Program-made: the position numbers and the translations under genes
The notes under the pieces: generated by a model
The model's database searches: none
What the model saw: only the letters and a program-made list of their open reading frames with translations
Told to the model about the DNA's origin: nothing
In this document: one piece after another, positions 30,838 through 44,215 of the stretch
Layout: each line of letters starts with the position of its first letter
How positions within the stretch are numbered: position 1 is the stretch's first letter
Source: Chara braunii
Lineage: Eukaryota > Streptophyta > Charophyceae > Charales > Characeae
Direction: 5' to 3'
Length of the DNA stretch: 56,065 bases
Assembly: GCA_003427395.1 (NCBI GenBank)
Contig: BFEA01000418.1
Span: 404,964 to 461,028 of the forward strand

Positions 30838-33800
30838 TTGGGGCGCTGATCTCCCGAGCATGATTTTGTGCCGGTTAAGTATGACAAATGGTTTAACCAC
30901 ACAATATAATTAAAAATAAAAAAAGTTTAATCCTCAATCGAATCGTGACTACTCATTTTTTTAGTTTAACCCGTAACTCATTTAGTGCTTAAACAAGTTG
31001 ACGTTGTTTGCGAGACTCCAAATAAACAGCGGGGTGACGCGGGCCTCATCGTGATGACTAACTATGCATAAATACACATGCAATCAGAATGATGACGTTG
31101 CTATAGGGTGCCCATGACCATGTGATCCCTTATGAAATATGAGATCACATTCGATGCTTAGGTGTCGGTTCAAGTTGACACACGTCTTGAGGGGTTATTC
31201 CCCTGACGCTAGACAATCATGAATGAGATTGCGTGTCCTACCGTGTTCTTCCCCCTGTGCAAAGGAACGGTAGGAAGGCTATAACTGCTTTGTGGCTGCT
31301 AAATGCCCCTAGTTTGTTGGGAGAGGTCCACCTTCATAGGCCCTGAAACATATGAAGGGGTTTGACTTTAACGGTCGTCACGGACCTCAACGTTCAGCTG
31401 TATTACTTAGCAAGCAACACTAGGGGATCTTCTTTTTCTCTCAACCCAACTCACTCAACTTTTGCATGGTCAATCGGGTCACACGAACACACAGGGTGTA
31501 ATCATAGCGAGTTATTGAACACAAAGCGATCACTCTCATAATCCCTGTGTGGTTTTCTTACAATATGCAAGTGATCGCAGATAAGTCAAATCCTTAATTT
31601 AAATCACAACCATACTTGCAGTCACACAAAAGTTCGACATCTATAAACCAGATGCTAGACGGGATTAACTTCCACCACTATCTGCACTCACATCCCTTGT
31701 CTTATTCACATAAGCCCCAACCTTTGTCAAACCTTCCCAATAAGAAAACAATTAGTCGTTTTTAAATGGTCATTTACTAAGTAAAGACCGGGTAAAAACC
31801 TAAAGAAACAAATCAACCCACAGGGGCCGAGGTCTCAGGTTGAGTCGCGAGAATGAGTTAAAGTTGAGTCGTAAGCCGACCTGTTAAAAATTGATAACAA
31901 ATGTTGTTGATCCTCGTAGGATAATTGGCGAGTTAATATCCCAAACGTGATTTTGTGTCGGTCGACTAAGACAATTGGTTTAACCCCACGATATAATTAC
32001 AAAAAAACAAGTTAAATCCTCATATTCGAATCGCGACTGGTCTTTTTTTCAGTTCAACCCGTAACTCATTCAGTGCTTAAACAAGTAGACGTTGTTTGCC
32101 AAACTCCGAATAAAAAACGAGGCGAAGAGGGCCTCATCATGACGACTCATTATGCATAAATACGCAAGCAGTCACAATGATGACATACTATGTGGTGCCC
32201 ATGACCATGTGATCCCTTATGAAATATGAGATCACATTCGATGCTTAGATGTCGGTTCAAGTTGAAGCACATCCTGAGGGGTGATTCCCCTGACGCTAGA
32301 CAATCGCCAATGGGATTGCATGTTCTACCCTCTTCTACTCCCTGTGCAAAGGAGCAGTAGGCAGACATGCTATAATTGTTTTGTGGCGGAGAAATGACCC
32401 TAGTTTGATGGGAGAGGTCCACCTTCAGAGGCCTTGGAACATATGAAGGGGTTTCACGTTAACGGTCGTCACGGACCTCAACGTCCAACTGTAAAACTTA
32501 ACAAGCAACTCTAGGGGATTTTTTTTTTCTCTCAACCCAACTCACTCAACTTTTGTTCATGGTCAACCGGGTCAGGTGGACACACAGAGTGTAACCAAAG
32601 TGAGTTATTGAAAACGAAGCGATCACTCTCATAATCCTAGTGTGGCTTTCTTACAATATGCAAGTGATCGCAGGTAAGTCAAATCTTGAATTTAAATCAC
32701 AACCATACTTGCAGTCACACAAAAAATCCATATCGACAAACCTTACGCTAAACGAGATCAATTCCACCACTCTCTGCACTCACATCCCTTGCCTTATTCA
32801 CATAAGCCTCACACTCTGTCAAACTTTCTCAATAAGAAACAATTAGTCATGTTTAAATTGTCATTTAAGTAAAGACAGGGTAAAAATCTAAAGAAACAAA
32901 TCAACCCACAGGGGTTGAGGTCTTAGGTTGAGTCGTGAGAACGAGTTAGAGTTGAGTTGTAAGCCGACATGTTATCAATTGATAACAAATGTTGTTGATC
33001 CTTATAGGATAATTGGGGCACTGATCTCCCAAGAACGATTTTGTGTCGGTCGACTAAGACAACTAGTTTAACCATACAATATAATTAAAAAAAAAAAAAA
33101 TCCTTATTTTTGAATCGCGACTAGTCTTTTTTTCAGTTTAACCCGTAACTCATTCAATGCTTAAACAAGTGGACGTTGTTTGCAAGACTTCGAATAAATA
33201 GTGTGGCGACGAGGGTCTCATCACAACGCTTAGTTATGCATAAATACACAAGTAGTCACAATGATGGCGTACTATATCATGCCAATGACCATGTGATCCC
33301 TGACGGAATATGAGATCACATTCGATGCTTAGGTGTCCGTTCAAGTTGGCGCACGTCCTAAAGGGTTGTTCCCCTGACGCTAGACAATCATGAATGAGAT
33401 TGCGTGTCCTACCCTGTTGTGCCCCCTGTGCCAAGGAGCAGTAGACATGCTATAACTATTTTGTGGAGGCGAAATACCCCTAGTTTTTTTGGAGAGGTCC
33501 TCTTTAAGAGGCCTTGGAACATATGAAGGGGTTTGACTTTCACGGTCATCACTGACCTCAACGTCGAACTGTAAAACCTAACAAGCAACTCTAGGGGATC
33601 TCCCTTTTCACTCAACCCAACTCACTCAACTTTTGCTCAGGGTCAATCAGGTCACGCGAACATACAGGGTGTAACCATAGTGAGTTATTGAACACGAAAT
33701 GATCACTCTTATAATCCAAGTGTGGTTTTCTTACAATATGTAAGTGATCGCAGGTAATTCAAATCCTGAATTTAAATCATAACCATACTTGCAGTCACAC

Positions 33801-36228
33801 AAAAGTTCAACATCGACAAACCACACAGTAAACGAGATAAACTTGAACTGCTTTTTGCACTCACACTCCTTGCCTTATTCACATAAGCCCCAACCTTTGT
33901 CTAACCTTCCCCATAAGAAAACGGGTAGTCTTTTTTAAATGGTCATTTAAGTAAAGACTGCGTAAAAACCTAAAGAAACAAATCAATCCATAGGGGCTCA
34001 TGTCTTAGGTTGAGTTACGAGAATAAGTTAGAGTTCAGTCGTAAGCCAATTTGTTATCAATTAATAACAAATATTGTTGATCTTTGTAGGATAATTGAGG
34101 CGCTGATTTCCCAAGCGAGATTTTGTGTCGGTCGACTAAGACCGGTTTAGCCATCAGATATAATTACAAAATAAAGAAGTTAAATCCTCATATTCGAATC
34201 ATGACTAGTTTTTTTTTTCCAGTTTAACCCGTAACTCATTCAATGCTTAAACAAGTAGACGTTGTTTGCAAGACTCCGAATAAACATTGTGGTGACGAGG
34301 GTCTCCTCATGACGACTGGTTATGCTTCAATACGCAAGCAGTCCCAATAATGGCTTACTATGTGGTGCCCATGACCATGTGATCCCTTATGAAATATGAG
34401 ATCACATTCGATGCTTAGGTGTCGGTTGACTCACGTCATGAGGGGTTATTCCCATGGCAGTAGATAATCGTGAATAGGATTGCGTGTCCTACCCTCTTCT
34501 GCCCCCTGTGCAAAAGAGCAGTAGGCAGGCTATAACTATTTTGTGGCTGCGAATTGCCCCTAGTTTGTTGGGAGAGGTACACCTTCAGAGACCTTGGAAC
34601 ATATGAAGGGGTTTGACTTTAACGGTCGTTACGAACCTCAACATCCAACTGTAAAACTTAACAAGCAACTCAAGGGGATCTCCTTTTTCTCTCAATCCAA
34701 CTCACTCAGCTTTTGCTCATGGTCAATCGGGTCACACGGACACACAGGGTGTAACCACAGTGAGTTATTGAACACGAAGCGATCATTCTCATAATCCAAG
34801 TGTGGCTTTCTTACAATATGCAAGTGATCACAAGTAAGTTAAATCTTGAATTTAAATCACAACCATACTTGCAGTCACACAAAAGTTCAACATGACAAAC
34901 CACACCCTAAACGGGATCAACGTCAACCACTCTCTGCACTCACATCCCTTGCCTTATTCACATAAGCCTCAACATTTGTTAAACCTTCCCAGTAAGAAAA
35001 TATTTAGTGATTTTTAAATGGTCATTTAAGTAAACATCGGGTAAAAACCTAAAGAAACAAATCAACCCACATGGGCTGAGGTCATAGGTTGAGTCGTGAG
35101 AATGAGTTCGAGTTGAGTCGTAGGCCGACCTGTTATCAACGGACAACAAATGTTGTTGATCCTTGTAGGATAATTGGGGCGTTGATCTCCCGAGCAAGAT
35201 TTTGTGTCGGTCGACTAAGACAACTGGTTTAATCACACTAAATAATAATAAATAAAAAAAGTTAAATCCTCATATTCGAATCGCGCGTGGTCTTTTTTTC
35301 AGTTTAACCCGTAACTCATTCAATGCTTAAACAAACAGTCGTCGTTTGCAAAATTTCGAATAAACAGTCTGGCGACGAGAGTCTTATCATGACGACTGGT
35401 TATGCATAAACACGCAAGCAGTCACAATGATCGTGTATTTAATGGTGCCCATGACCATGTGATCCCTTATGGAATATGATATCACATTCGATGCTTAGGT
35501 GTCGGTTGACTCACGTCATGAGGGGTTATTCCCCTTGAGTTAGACAATCGGGAATGAGATTCATGAACTACCCTCTTTTGCCCCCTGTGTAAAGGAGTAG
35601 TAGGCAGGCTATAAATGTTTTGTTGGGGCGAAATGACCCTGGTTTGTTGGGAGAGGTCCACCTTCAGAGGCCTTAGAAGATATAAAGGGGTTTGACTTTA
35701 ACGGTCGCCACGAACCTCAACGTCGAACTGTAAAACTTAACAAGCAACTCTAAGGGATTTTTTTTTTTTCTCAGCCCAACTCACTCAACTTTTGCTCATG
35801 GTCGATCGGGTCACGCGGACACACAGGGTGTAACCAAAGTGAGTTATTGAACACGAAGCGATCGCTCCCATAATCCCCATGTGGCTTTATTACAGTCTGC
35901 AATTGATCGCAGGTAAGTCAAATCCAGAATTGAAATCACAACCATACTTGCAGTCAAACAAAAGTTCAACATCGACAAACCACCCATTAAAGGGGATAAA
36001 CTTAATCATTCTCTGCACTCACACCCCTTGCCTTATTCACATAAACCCCAACCTTTGTCAAACCTTCCCAATAAGAAAACAATTAGTTTTTTTTAAATGG
36101 TTATTTAAGTAAAGATCGGGTAAAAATTTAAAGAAACAAATTAACCCACAGGGGCTGAGGTCTTAGGTAGAGTCGTAAGCCGACCTGCTATCAATTGATA
36201 ACAAATGTTGTTGATCCTTGTAGGATCA
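30838..36228 (+). repeat. Element E1: five tandem copies of a 1.08-kb module
   Basis: Units start at about 30838, 31925, 33013, 34094 and 35173. The marker GATCCCTTATGAAATATGAG, or a near match, appears at 31124, 32211, 33295, 34381 and 35461, giving periods of 1087, 1084, 1086 and 1080. Each unit runs from a CTGATCTCCCGAGC-type start to GTTGTTGATCCTTGTAGGAT. E2 has the module once (51645-52728). Frames are short and broken in every unit, so it looks non-coding. Element class unknown. Confidence 0.92.
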
Positions 36229-36889
36229 GACTGAAACTAGTCAAGCGTTGAGTCAAACAGAATGAAAGGAACCCCCAACGCACCATAAACCAGTTCTCAA
36301 GATACACTTAAGTATATGAAGGATAAGTTTCATATCACAATTTATCCTTATTCTATTTAAACTAATTTCAACCTATAAGTGGTGAAAAAAAATAATAATA
36401 AAAATTTTAACATCTCCTCTACATAGAATGAGTTGCAAAATTTTTCATATAATAAAAAAATTAACTCCTCAAATTTAAAAACATTTTGACAACACTTCCC
36501 TTATAGTAAGTGACTTCTCATAATGTATACAAAGTTAAAGATGCAATCATAAATAAAACTTCACCTTTACAAAGTCAAATTTTGTTTAATTCCTTGAATT
36601 AGTAAACGTTTTGACAACATTTCACATTAAAAAAATAAGTTTTCATGATTTATACTAAGTCAAACATAAAGTTAAAACAAAAGGTTAACTCTGCAAAGAC
36701 AAATTTTAACTTTTGATGCTCCATCACACGCTACAGCGACTACCTATCGAAATACAAACTCAAGCCAACTGACAAGCAGACGCTTATAACTAAGGTAAAA
36801 ACTCTCATAAAATCTCCAAGTTGTTTTTATATAGTAGTTTATTGGTCCCTATCAACCCTTTATCACAATCTTACATATGACATATAGTT
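36229..36889 (+). repeat. Element E1, right module
   Basis: Collinear with 52729-53750 in E2. It starts GGATCAGACTGAAACTA (E2: GGATCATGCTGAAGCTA). AT-rich copies of a TTTTGACAACAYTTCCCTT-like motif recur at intervals of about 100-130 bp in both copies. Confidence 0.65.
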
Positions 36890-37740
36890 AAGTCATTCAC
36901 CTTATAAAAAATGTATAACCTTCTCCCTTAGTTATACACGAAAATGTTGCACAACTCATTCTTTTTTCTTTGGGCATGTGACTAGACCATTCATCTTAGA
37001 AACAATGTTTATTTAACCCTGAATTGTTTAATACACAAAATTCTAAATACTTCTCTAGACTTTGAATTCAATGTGGGCGTAAGACTAAGTCATTCATCTT
37101 CGAAATAATGTTCAACCAGCCTAAATTACCTTCATTTATACCCGTAATTAGTACTCTCTTATAAGTGATAAAACTTATAGTCAAACCATTCATCTTATAG
37201 ACAATATATGGTTAGCCTTGCTCAAATAATATACATAATATAGTCACTATAAAAAAAAATATTCTCGTATCATGTTTAGGTGCACGACCTCAGACTAAGT
37301 TAATCATCTTGTAAACATCACTTAATCTTCCACCTGATTCTTCCTCATAAAAAAACAAAAACTTTGAACCATTCATCTTACAAACAATATTCAGGATTTA
37401 GAGACCAGAAGAAAAAATAAGGAAACTTGGTCATTCATTTTAAAAGCAATGTCAAAAATCCATTTCGAAACCACCCATAATGAAACAAGTGCTCAGACCA
37501 ATCATCTTAAAAACATTATCTGAACTTATAAGCTATTCAGTCAAAGCCATCAAAGAAACATCAATCATATCCTTCATTTTAGAAACAATATCTGACTGTA
37601 GAGAAAACAAGTCAAGAAATATATCAACTGAGTCATTCATCTTATAAACAATGCTCGATCCTTCATAAAACAGAACAAAACATAGCGCCCAGACCATTCA
37701 TCATAGAAATAAAGTCTGACTTTCTTAACGATCTGGTCAA
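36890..37740 (+). repeat. Minisatellite with CATTCATCTTANAAACAATGT core
   Basis: About eleven copies of a core near CCATTCATCTTAGAAACAAT recur every 60-95 bp with diverged linkers, often preceded by GACTAAGT or AGACC. The matching part of E2 (53800-54130) has a different but analogous spacing of TCAAACTGAAGCCACATTG. No coding frame. Confidence 0.75.
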
Positions 37741-39889
37741 TCGTAAAAAAAACAAACTTTCACACAATAAATGAAATTCATGCATGTATTATTTTTACTT
37801 AAATTTGATTAAGTTCTTAATGAAAACAGTAACCATACGGGAGCATTGATACTTATCATTAAGACTAGAGCGATGTAGTGACTAGGGATATAGTGGACAC
37901 ACAAAAAATATAATTTATATTCGTAAGTTCTCTGCCTCCAGAACCTCGCCTAGGTTTCGACAGAGCTCCCGCACTCGGTAGGGCAACCTCCCACAAAGGT
38001 CTTTGTACGGGATTCCAACTTATCGCCTTCCTTTCGTAAACTTTATACTAGACAGAGATTGAAAAGGACAAAAGGAGAATCATTAAGTCGCCCAGAGCCA
38101 CGAGAGATGCGCTCAGACTTGCGTGAGAGGGTCTTGAAACCTTCCACTCCAAAGAGCCCCGCAATGGTGGTTAAAATATGAAGTCCACTTCAAAAACACT
38201 AGTCTGGACAAAGAAGAGACACCCCCTGAAAACTTGGAAGTCGCAGTGGCTCCCCAATTAAACGTCAAACATCGTCCAATTTACAACATGACGATCATCC
38301 TTACGAAACTGCAACTGTGGAGCTTCAAAGTTTGCATTCGAATAGAGCACATCACTTGTGCTTTATTCGATTATGGGCTATAAGAATTTTGGACAATAGA
38401 AAAACGCAAAAGCGGTGCAACAAAAAAAACAAAGCAACGAAATAAAGCACAATAATGGTAACGGTAAAAATGCAGCACCATCGCAGCGACAGAAACGAGG
38501 TGGTATCAATGACCTAGAACACAGCAGACTCACAACAAAATGACAACAATAATTTGCACAATATCCTGCAGCAAAACACAAGAAAGAACGACAAGAATGA
38601 CTCCAAAGCAAGCAGTTGTATTTTGGTGGAGGAACAAAACTTGTTCTTTTGTTGTACCGCTTTACAAGAAGAAGCAATGTAGTTGTCGACGAGTAGCAAC
38701 AATCATGATAACTCAGTTAAATAACCACATCCTAAGAACTTCACACTCTAGCCCCCCATAATAGATGTGGTCAAAGGTTAGAGCATTCAAGTTAAACCTA
38801 ACAATCGTGAACATGACTCCGAGTATGGGGATGCGCAAACAGTAAAAGAGCAAGCTACCACGGTGAGCAATAAAGAAACGCTAGTAGCGAATTTGTGCAA
38901 TACACGAGTTTTACGAGCGACACCCTCAACTCCATGGTAAATACTTCGATAAGTAGGACGTAGTCGATGAACAGCGTTCGCTGTACTGTTGTGCATAATG
39001 ATAATTAATTTTATCCCTTGGATACGGTCGATAATTTTTTTTTTTTTTTTTTTTTCTCACTTGCGCGCACACGAGCACGCGCACTTGCGTTGTTCCTCAT
39101 GCGTGCCTCATTCTTCCACGTGTTACTATTATCACGCGCTCTTATTCTCCAACGTGATTGGATTCTCATTCAATTCTTATTTCGTTCGTCTTCGTCACCC
39201 CTCTTCTACCCAATGTACGTCGTCGATATCTAAGCCAAGTTCTTAAGATTAATACGTCACGCTCTCAATGTCCAAGCTCGAGCGACTTCTCCTTCCTTAT
39301 TCCTCCCTTCCTCTCCTTTTCGTTCTTCCTTGCTCACCTTATTTTCATCTTCGTATTCATCTTCCTCTTTAACTTCCTCTCATACGTGCACCTGGGTTCT
39401 CCGACCTCTATGAGCACAATAAATCACGATGGGCACAACGATAATTTGAAAAATGAATGTGATGATTGAAAAAACTCATCACAACTACGAACAGCTGTGT
39501 GTGGACGGGTGATGACCACTAGAATAAGCAGCCCGATCTCAAGGAATATGAATATCATCCCGAATACAAATGTGGTAACGTGATAAAGATGCCCGTGGTG
39601 TGAAAAGGAAGACAAAACGAACGAAGAAGAAGAAAACCATAATGCTCCACCACTTTCCTTCTTTCTATCATGCTTCTTCCCATCAACACTTGCTAACTCT
39701 ATCAGTATTCATTGAGGCTCGGTACTCGGACTTTTGAAAAATTTGCTCGCAATAAAGCCAGTGCGGCATATAGCCCGACGACCAACTAGGGGTCCTCACA
39801 CAGGTCAACCCGGCAAGCAGCCCCAACATCTCTGTCGATTGCTCTTATTGTGAGAGAAGACTAACAACAGTTATATTTTTCATCATACG
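37741..39889. other. No gene seen; repeat remnants
   Basis: A T run of about 22 lies at 39030-39056, and CT-rich sequence follows at 39060-39400. Frames at 38378-38702 (minus) and 39158-39469 (plus) show no domain. The E1 right edge probably lies near 38.3 kb but I cannot fix it. Confidence 0.45.
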
Positions 39890-41945
39890 TAATTTTACCA
39901 TTCACCACTTCGGGACCTTTCGAGATTTTCAGACTGCCTAACCAATTACCAAGATAGATTGTTTTCAGAGTGTTCAGACGCTTCACCACTTCAGGATTGT
40001 TCGCGATTTTCAGCCTACCCAAACAAATGATTTTCAGTGTGTTTAGATCCTTCACCATTTCCGGATCGTTCGATATTTTCAAACTGCCTAAACAATTACT
40101 AAGATAGGTTTTTTTCAAGGTGTTCAGAGCCTTTACCACTTCATGATTATTCACAATTTTCAGCATTCTTAAAAATATTGTTTTCAACGTGTTCAAACCC
40201 TTCACTACTTCATGACCGTTCATGATTTTCGGACTTCCTAAACAATTGTTAAGATAAATTGTTTTCAGGATATTCAGACCCTCCACCACTTCAAGATTGT
40301 TCAGGATATTCTGACGGCCTAAACAGGTTGTTTTCAAACTGTTCAAACCCTTCATAACTTTAGGAGAGTTCATGATTTTTAGATTGTCTAACAACTACCA
40401 AAATAGATTGTTTTCTGGGTGTTCAGATCCTTCACCACTTCAAGATGGTTCGGGATTTTGAGACTCCCTAAACAAGTTGTTTTCAGGGTGTTCAGACCGT
40501 GCACCACTTCAGGATTCTTCGGGATTTTCGGGTTGCCTAAACAGTTGTCAACATAGGTTGTTTTCAGAGTGTTTCAGACCCTTCACCACTTCAAGATCGT
40601 TCACGATTTTCAGGTTGTTTAAACAAGTTGTTTTTAAAGTGTTTAGACCCATCACCACTTTAGGATTCCTCGGGATTTTCAGACTGCCTAAATATTTGTC
40701 AAGATAGGCAGTCTGAAAATCAGAACCACCCTGAAGTGGTAAAGGGTCTGAACACCCTAAGAACAACATGTTTAGAATGGTTGATAATCCCGAACCATCA
40801 TGAGGTGGTGAACGGTCTGATCACCCTGAAAGCAAAATGTTTAGGCCATCTGAAAATCCCGAACTATCCTGAAGTGGTGAAGTGTCTGAACACCCTGAAA
40901 ACAACCTTAGGTTTTCAACGTGTTCAAACCCTTCACCATTCCAAGTTAGTTCCGAATTTCATATTGTTCAGACCCTTCACCACTTCAGGATGGTTCGGAT
41001 TTTCAGACTGCCTAAACATGTTGTTTTCAGGGTGTTCAGACCCTTCACCACTTCAGGATTGTTCGTGATTTTTATGTTGCCTAAACAATTGCCAAGATAC
41101 GTTGTTTTCAGGGTGTTTCAAACCCTTCATCACCTCAAAATCGTTCATGAATTTCATGCTTTCTGAACGAATTGTTATCCGGGTGTTCAGACTTTTCACC
41201 ACTTCAGAATTGTTTGAGATTTTCAAATTACCTAAACAGTTGCCGAGATACGCAATTTGAAAATCCCGAACCATCCTCAAGTGGTGAACAGTCTAAACAT
41301 CCAGAAAGCAACTTGTTTAGGTAGTCTGAAAATCTCGAACCATCCTGAAGTTGTGAAGGGTCTGAACACCCTAAACGCAACATGTTGAGAATGTCCGAAA
41401 ATCCCGAACGATCCTGGAGTGGTGAAGAGTCTAATCACCCTGAAAGCAATATGTTTAGGCATTATGAAAATCTCAAAATATCCTGAAGTGGTGAAATGTC
41501 TGAACACCTTGAAAACAACCTTAGGTTTTCAGTGTGTTCAGACCCTTCACCACCCCAAGTCGGTTCGGGGTTTTCATGATGCTGAGACCCTTCACCACTT
41601 TAGGATAGTTCGGATTTTTAGATTGCCTAAACATGTTGCTTTCAGGGTGTTCAAACCCTTCACCACTTCATGATTGTTCGGGATTTTCAGGTGGCCTAAA
41701 CAATTGTCAAAATATGTTATTTTCATGGTGTTTCAAACCCTTAGTCTTCAGGATTGTTAGGTATTTCTAGATTGCTTAAATAGTCGCCGAGATAGGCAGT
41801 CTGAAAACCCCGAACCATCCTTAAGTGATGAACGGTCTGAACACCAAGAAAGCAACTTGTTTAGGTAGTTTGAAGATCTCGAACCATCCTGAAGTGGTGA
41901 AGGGTTTGAACACCCTGAAACTAGGCAGTTTGAAAATCTTAAATT
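39890..41945. repeat. Minisatellite M1 with alternating inverted segments and an LRR-like frame
   Basis: Units of about 69 and 81 bp carry ACCCTTCACCACTTCAGGAT and a TTTTCAGACTGCCTAAACA segment. Orientation flips at about 40697, 40915, 41240, 41522 and 41783. Flips of one type fall in perfect hairpins (for example GATTTTCAGACTGCCTA at 40674-40690 against 40705-40721). The other type reads GAAAACAACCTTAGGTTTTCA at both 40915 and 41522. A forward-plus-inverted block of about 615 bp is itself repeated (from 40742 and 41357). One frame, minus at 39861-40394 and plus inside inverted blocks, reads as repeats like LNTLKTIYLGNCLGSLKI, similar in spacing to leucine-rich repeats. No gene structure around it. 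Confidence 0.88.
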
Positions 41946-42110
41946 CAGGGCAAATAACATGCGGGTGCATACTGCTCACCATGAAAAACATACTTCTCAG
42001 TCTGAATTCGAGTCAAATAAACGATCGTAAATTTCTCACTTCAAAATTTTTATTACCAAATTTTCAGGTACTCGTTAACCACTTGTGCTTACTCTGAGAC
42101 CATACTAATC
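41946..42110 (+). repeat. Tail segment shared by M1 and M2
   Basis: ACCATGAAAAACATACT, GTCAAA(T/C)AAA, a TTACCA... stretch, ATTTTCAG and a GTTAACCACTTGTG-like end appear in the same order at about 49983-50092 after M2. The two minisatellites may therefore be internal parts of related elements. Confidence 0.5.
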
Positions 42111-42890
42111 TTTGTTGTATCATTGCAAATTTTAACGGATGTTCCGAATGGCAAGGTCTCAGATATTGGCCTTGAGGTATCATCATCCGCGTGACTGGAC
42201 TAAGGTAATTCATAATTGTAATATCCTACTTAGATACTTCCACTGAAGATTAAACTTAAGTTTGTACTTTGAAAGTTCAAACATTTACTAATCGAGCTAG
42301 GTTGGTTGGACCCGCCGTCGGTTCCTGGGCTGACACCTGTTATGGTCTCCAAAAACGAAACTAAAACGATGAAATAATAAAATAAAGATCAAAATATGAA
42401 ACTGAGGGGGAAAGGGACAAAAACTCGTTGGTACCCTCTCGAACCCGTTGTCGGGACTATTAAGCAAAATCATGGGGGATAGTCATACAGGACCCTCAAA
42501 CCCTTAGTTTCACCAATCGCACTCCATTATTCTATCGTCACCGACAACAAGTCTCAATCATCGTACCAGAAAGTCGAAAGTCCAAGGTCGTAACATATAA
42601 GGCTAGGCACAAGCTTGGATGCAGCAACTGTTAGATTCCATACAAACAACCGTCACACTGTGTAGGGGTCTACCGAGCGGAGGGCGGTGTTCCGTTTATG
42701 GTCACCGTATACACCACTTATTACACAAAAACTGCACCGTCATTATTCTAGGCGTACGCAAGTGATTTCTTTCAACCCATGCTTTTGCTATTTCGACGGT
42801 GAAAATCCCAACCTTTACTTTCATCGAACTTCATCTATACATGCCTTACCAAGGCCGTAGGGTAATCCTTACTAATGGGCAAATGCTTAG
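42111..42890. other. No feature recognised
   Basis: Mixed-composition sequence with no inverted repeat, RNA gene or domain seen. Confidence 0.45.
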
Positions 42891-42897
42891 ATCTGAC

Positions 42898-43205
42898 AGG
42901 GGGTTGATCTTGGGATTCTTGTGTATTTGCAAGCGCGCAGAGCCTGTCAAACGCCCTTGCAGTGGCTTGGTTGAGGTCTGACAGGTGGCCGAAAGGCCTG
43001 GGTTGAGTTGAGTCTGGGTACACTGGGTCATGGATGTACTTCTATTACATACCATGCTGGGGTGGGGTGAAATGTCCCTTAAGGGGCTTCACTTTCATCC
43101 CAACTCACTTTTCCGATTGGTTAAGTGTTCCGCCTCTTTGGTGGAAGGTCTTAGGTTCGTTTCCTAGTGGGTTGATCTTGGGATTCTTGTGTATTTGCGA
43201 ATGCA
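42898..43205 (+). mobile_element. SINE-like pair sharing GGGTTGATCTTGGGATTCTT
   Basis: A 30-bp stretch starting GGGTTGATCTTGGGATT and ending TGTGTATTTGC occurs at 42898 and 43169. Before the second copy, an A-box-like GATTGGTTAAGTG (43115-43127) and a B-box-like GGTTCGTTTCC (43154-43164) sit about 30 bp apart, as in tRNA-derived SINEs. The first copy lacks a recognisable head. Confidence 0.45.
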
Positions 43206-43436
43206 TGAGATTCAAAGCGTCCTACTGCACTACATGCTATATGAGTTTTAACACTGCCTTAGATTAAAACCACGATGATTACTTCTAAATGCGGCACCAA
43301 TAATCAAACTATGACGTCGGTCGTGACAACACTGTTTCCTCATACACGCACACCTCACAGATAAACATAAAAAAAAAATAAAAAAAAATTGATCATAGTT
43401 TAGACCTTCGGTCCTCCTGACGTCAGAAAATCTCCG

Positions 43437-44215
43437 GTACCGGTAGCGCCGTTTCACGATGGGTACCGGTACTACAGTGTGGAAAATCGGGCGAGCCTCG
43501 AAAATGAAATATGCGGAAAATAATTTGAAATAAACGGAATCGGCGCGGCGGATATTTTATGGTGAAAATGATTTTTTTTTTTTCTTGATATTTTTTCCTG
43601 AAAGATCACGACCTAATCTATAAACCCTCAAATTTTCAAACATTTTGGTGAATTGTTTTGAGCACAAAAAATCGGGGAAGTTGTCGCTTGCAAAATAGCG
43701 GGATTGGACCCGTCGGCCCCTCCGTACAACCCGGCGCATCCGTACAGTCACCGCCCCTCCGTACAACCTGGCCCTAACTCACAGGGACTAGGGGTTTTCC
43801 ACGGCGGGGAAACCAGTGGTTTAAACCGTTTCTCCCTGCAATGTCAAAAACATCGGGGGACCAGTAGCGCCGTTCACGACAGGTACCGGTAGCATAGAGT
43901 GAAAAACCAGGTGAATGACAAAAAATGAATTTGAGTCAAAAATTTGAAAATGCACCGAATAGACGCGACAATTTATTTACGGTCAAAATAATTTTATTCA
44001 ATTTTTATAATATTTTTCCTTGAAAGATTAATGATCTTATCAATGAACCCTCAAATTTTTATAATTTTTGAAGAATTCTTCTGAGCACGAAAATCACAGA
44101 AGTTGAGATTTTCAAATGGTTCGATTGGACCCGCCTGTGACGAATCATCGCCGCCCTTTTGTGGAATCCGACCCTAACTCATAGGGCCGATGGTTTTTGA
44201 CTGTCAAAAGGAACG
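43437..44215 (+). repeat. Diverged tandem duplication, 424-bp unit
   Basis: ACCGGTAGCGCCGTTTCACG at 43437 recurs as ACCAGTAGCGCCGTTCACGA at 43861. Both copies then carry GGTACCGGTA, TTTTTCCTGAAAGAT-like, AACCCTCAAATTTT, TGAGCAC and CCTAACTCA...AGGG landmarks in order. The first copy has an extra CCCCTCCGTACAAC repeat at about 43720 and 43755. Confidence 0.8.

Noticed and set aside
30495-36228. E1 as an LTR retrotransposon
   Set aside because: No reverse transcriptase, integrase or Gag frames, no matching terminal repeats and no convincing primer-binding site; the 1.08-kb repeats are head-to-tail modules rather than two ends.
39890-41945. CRISPR-like array
   Set aside because: The repeats are long and diverged, there are no unique spacers of constant length, orientation flips, and the window is eukaryotic.
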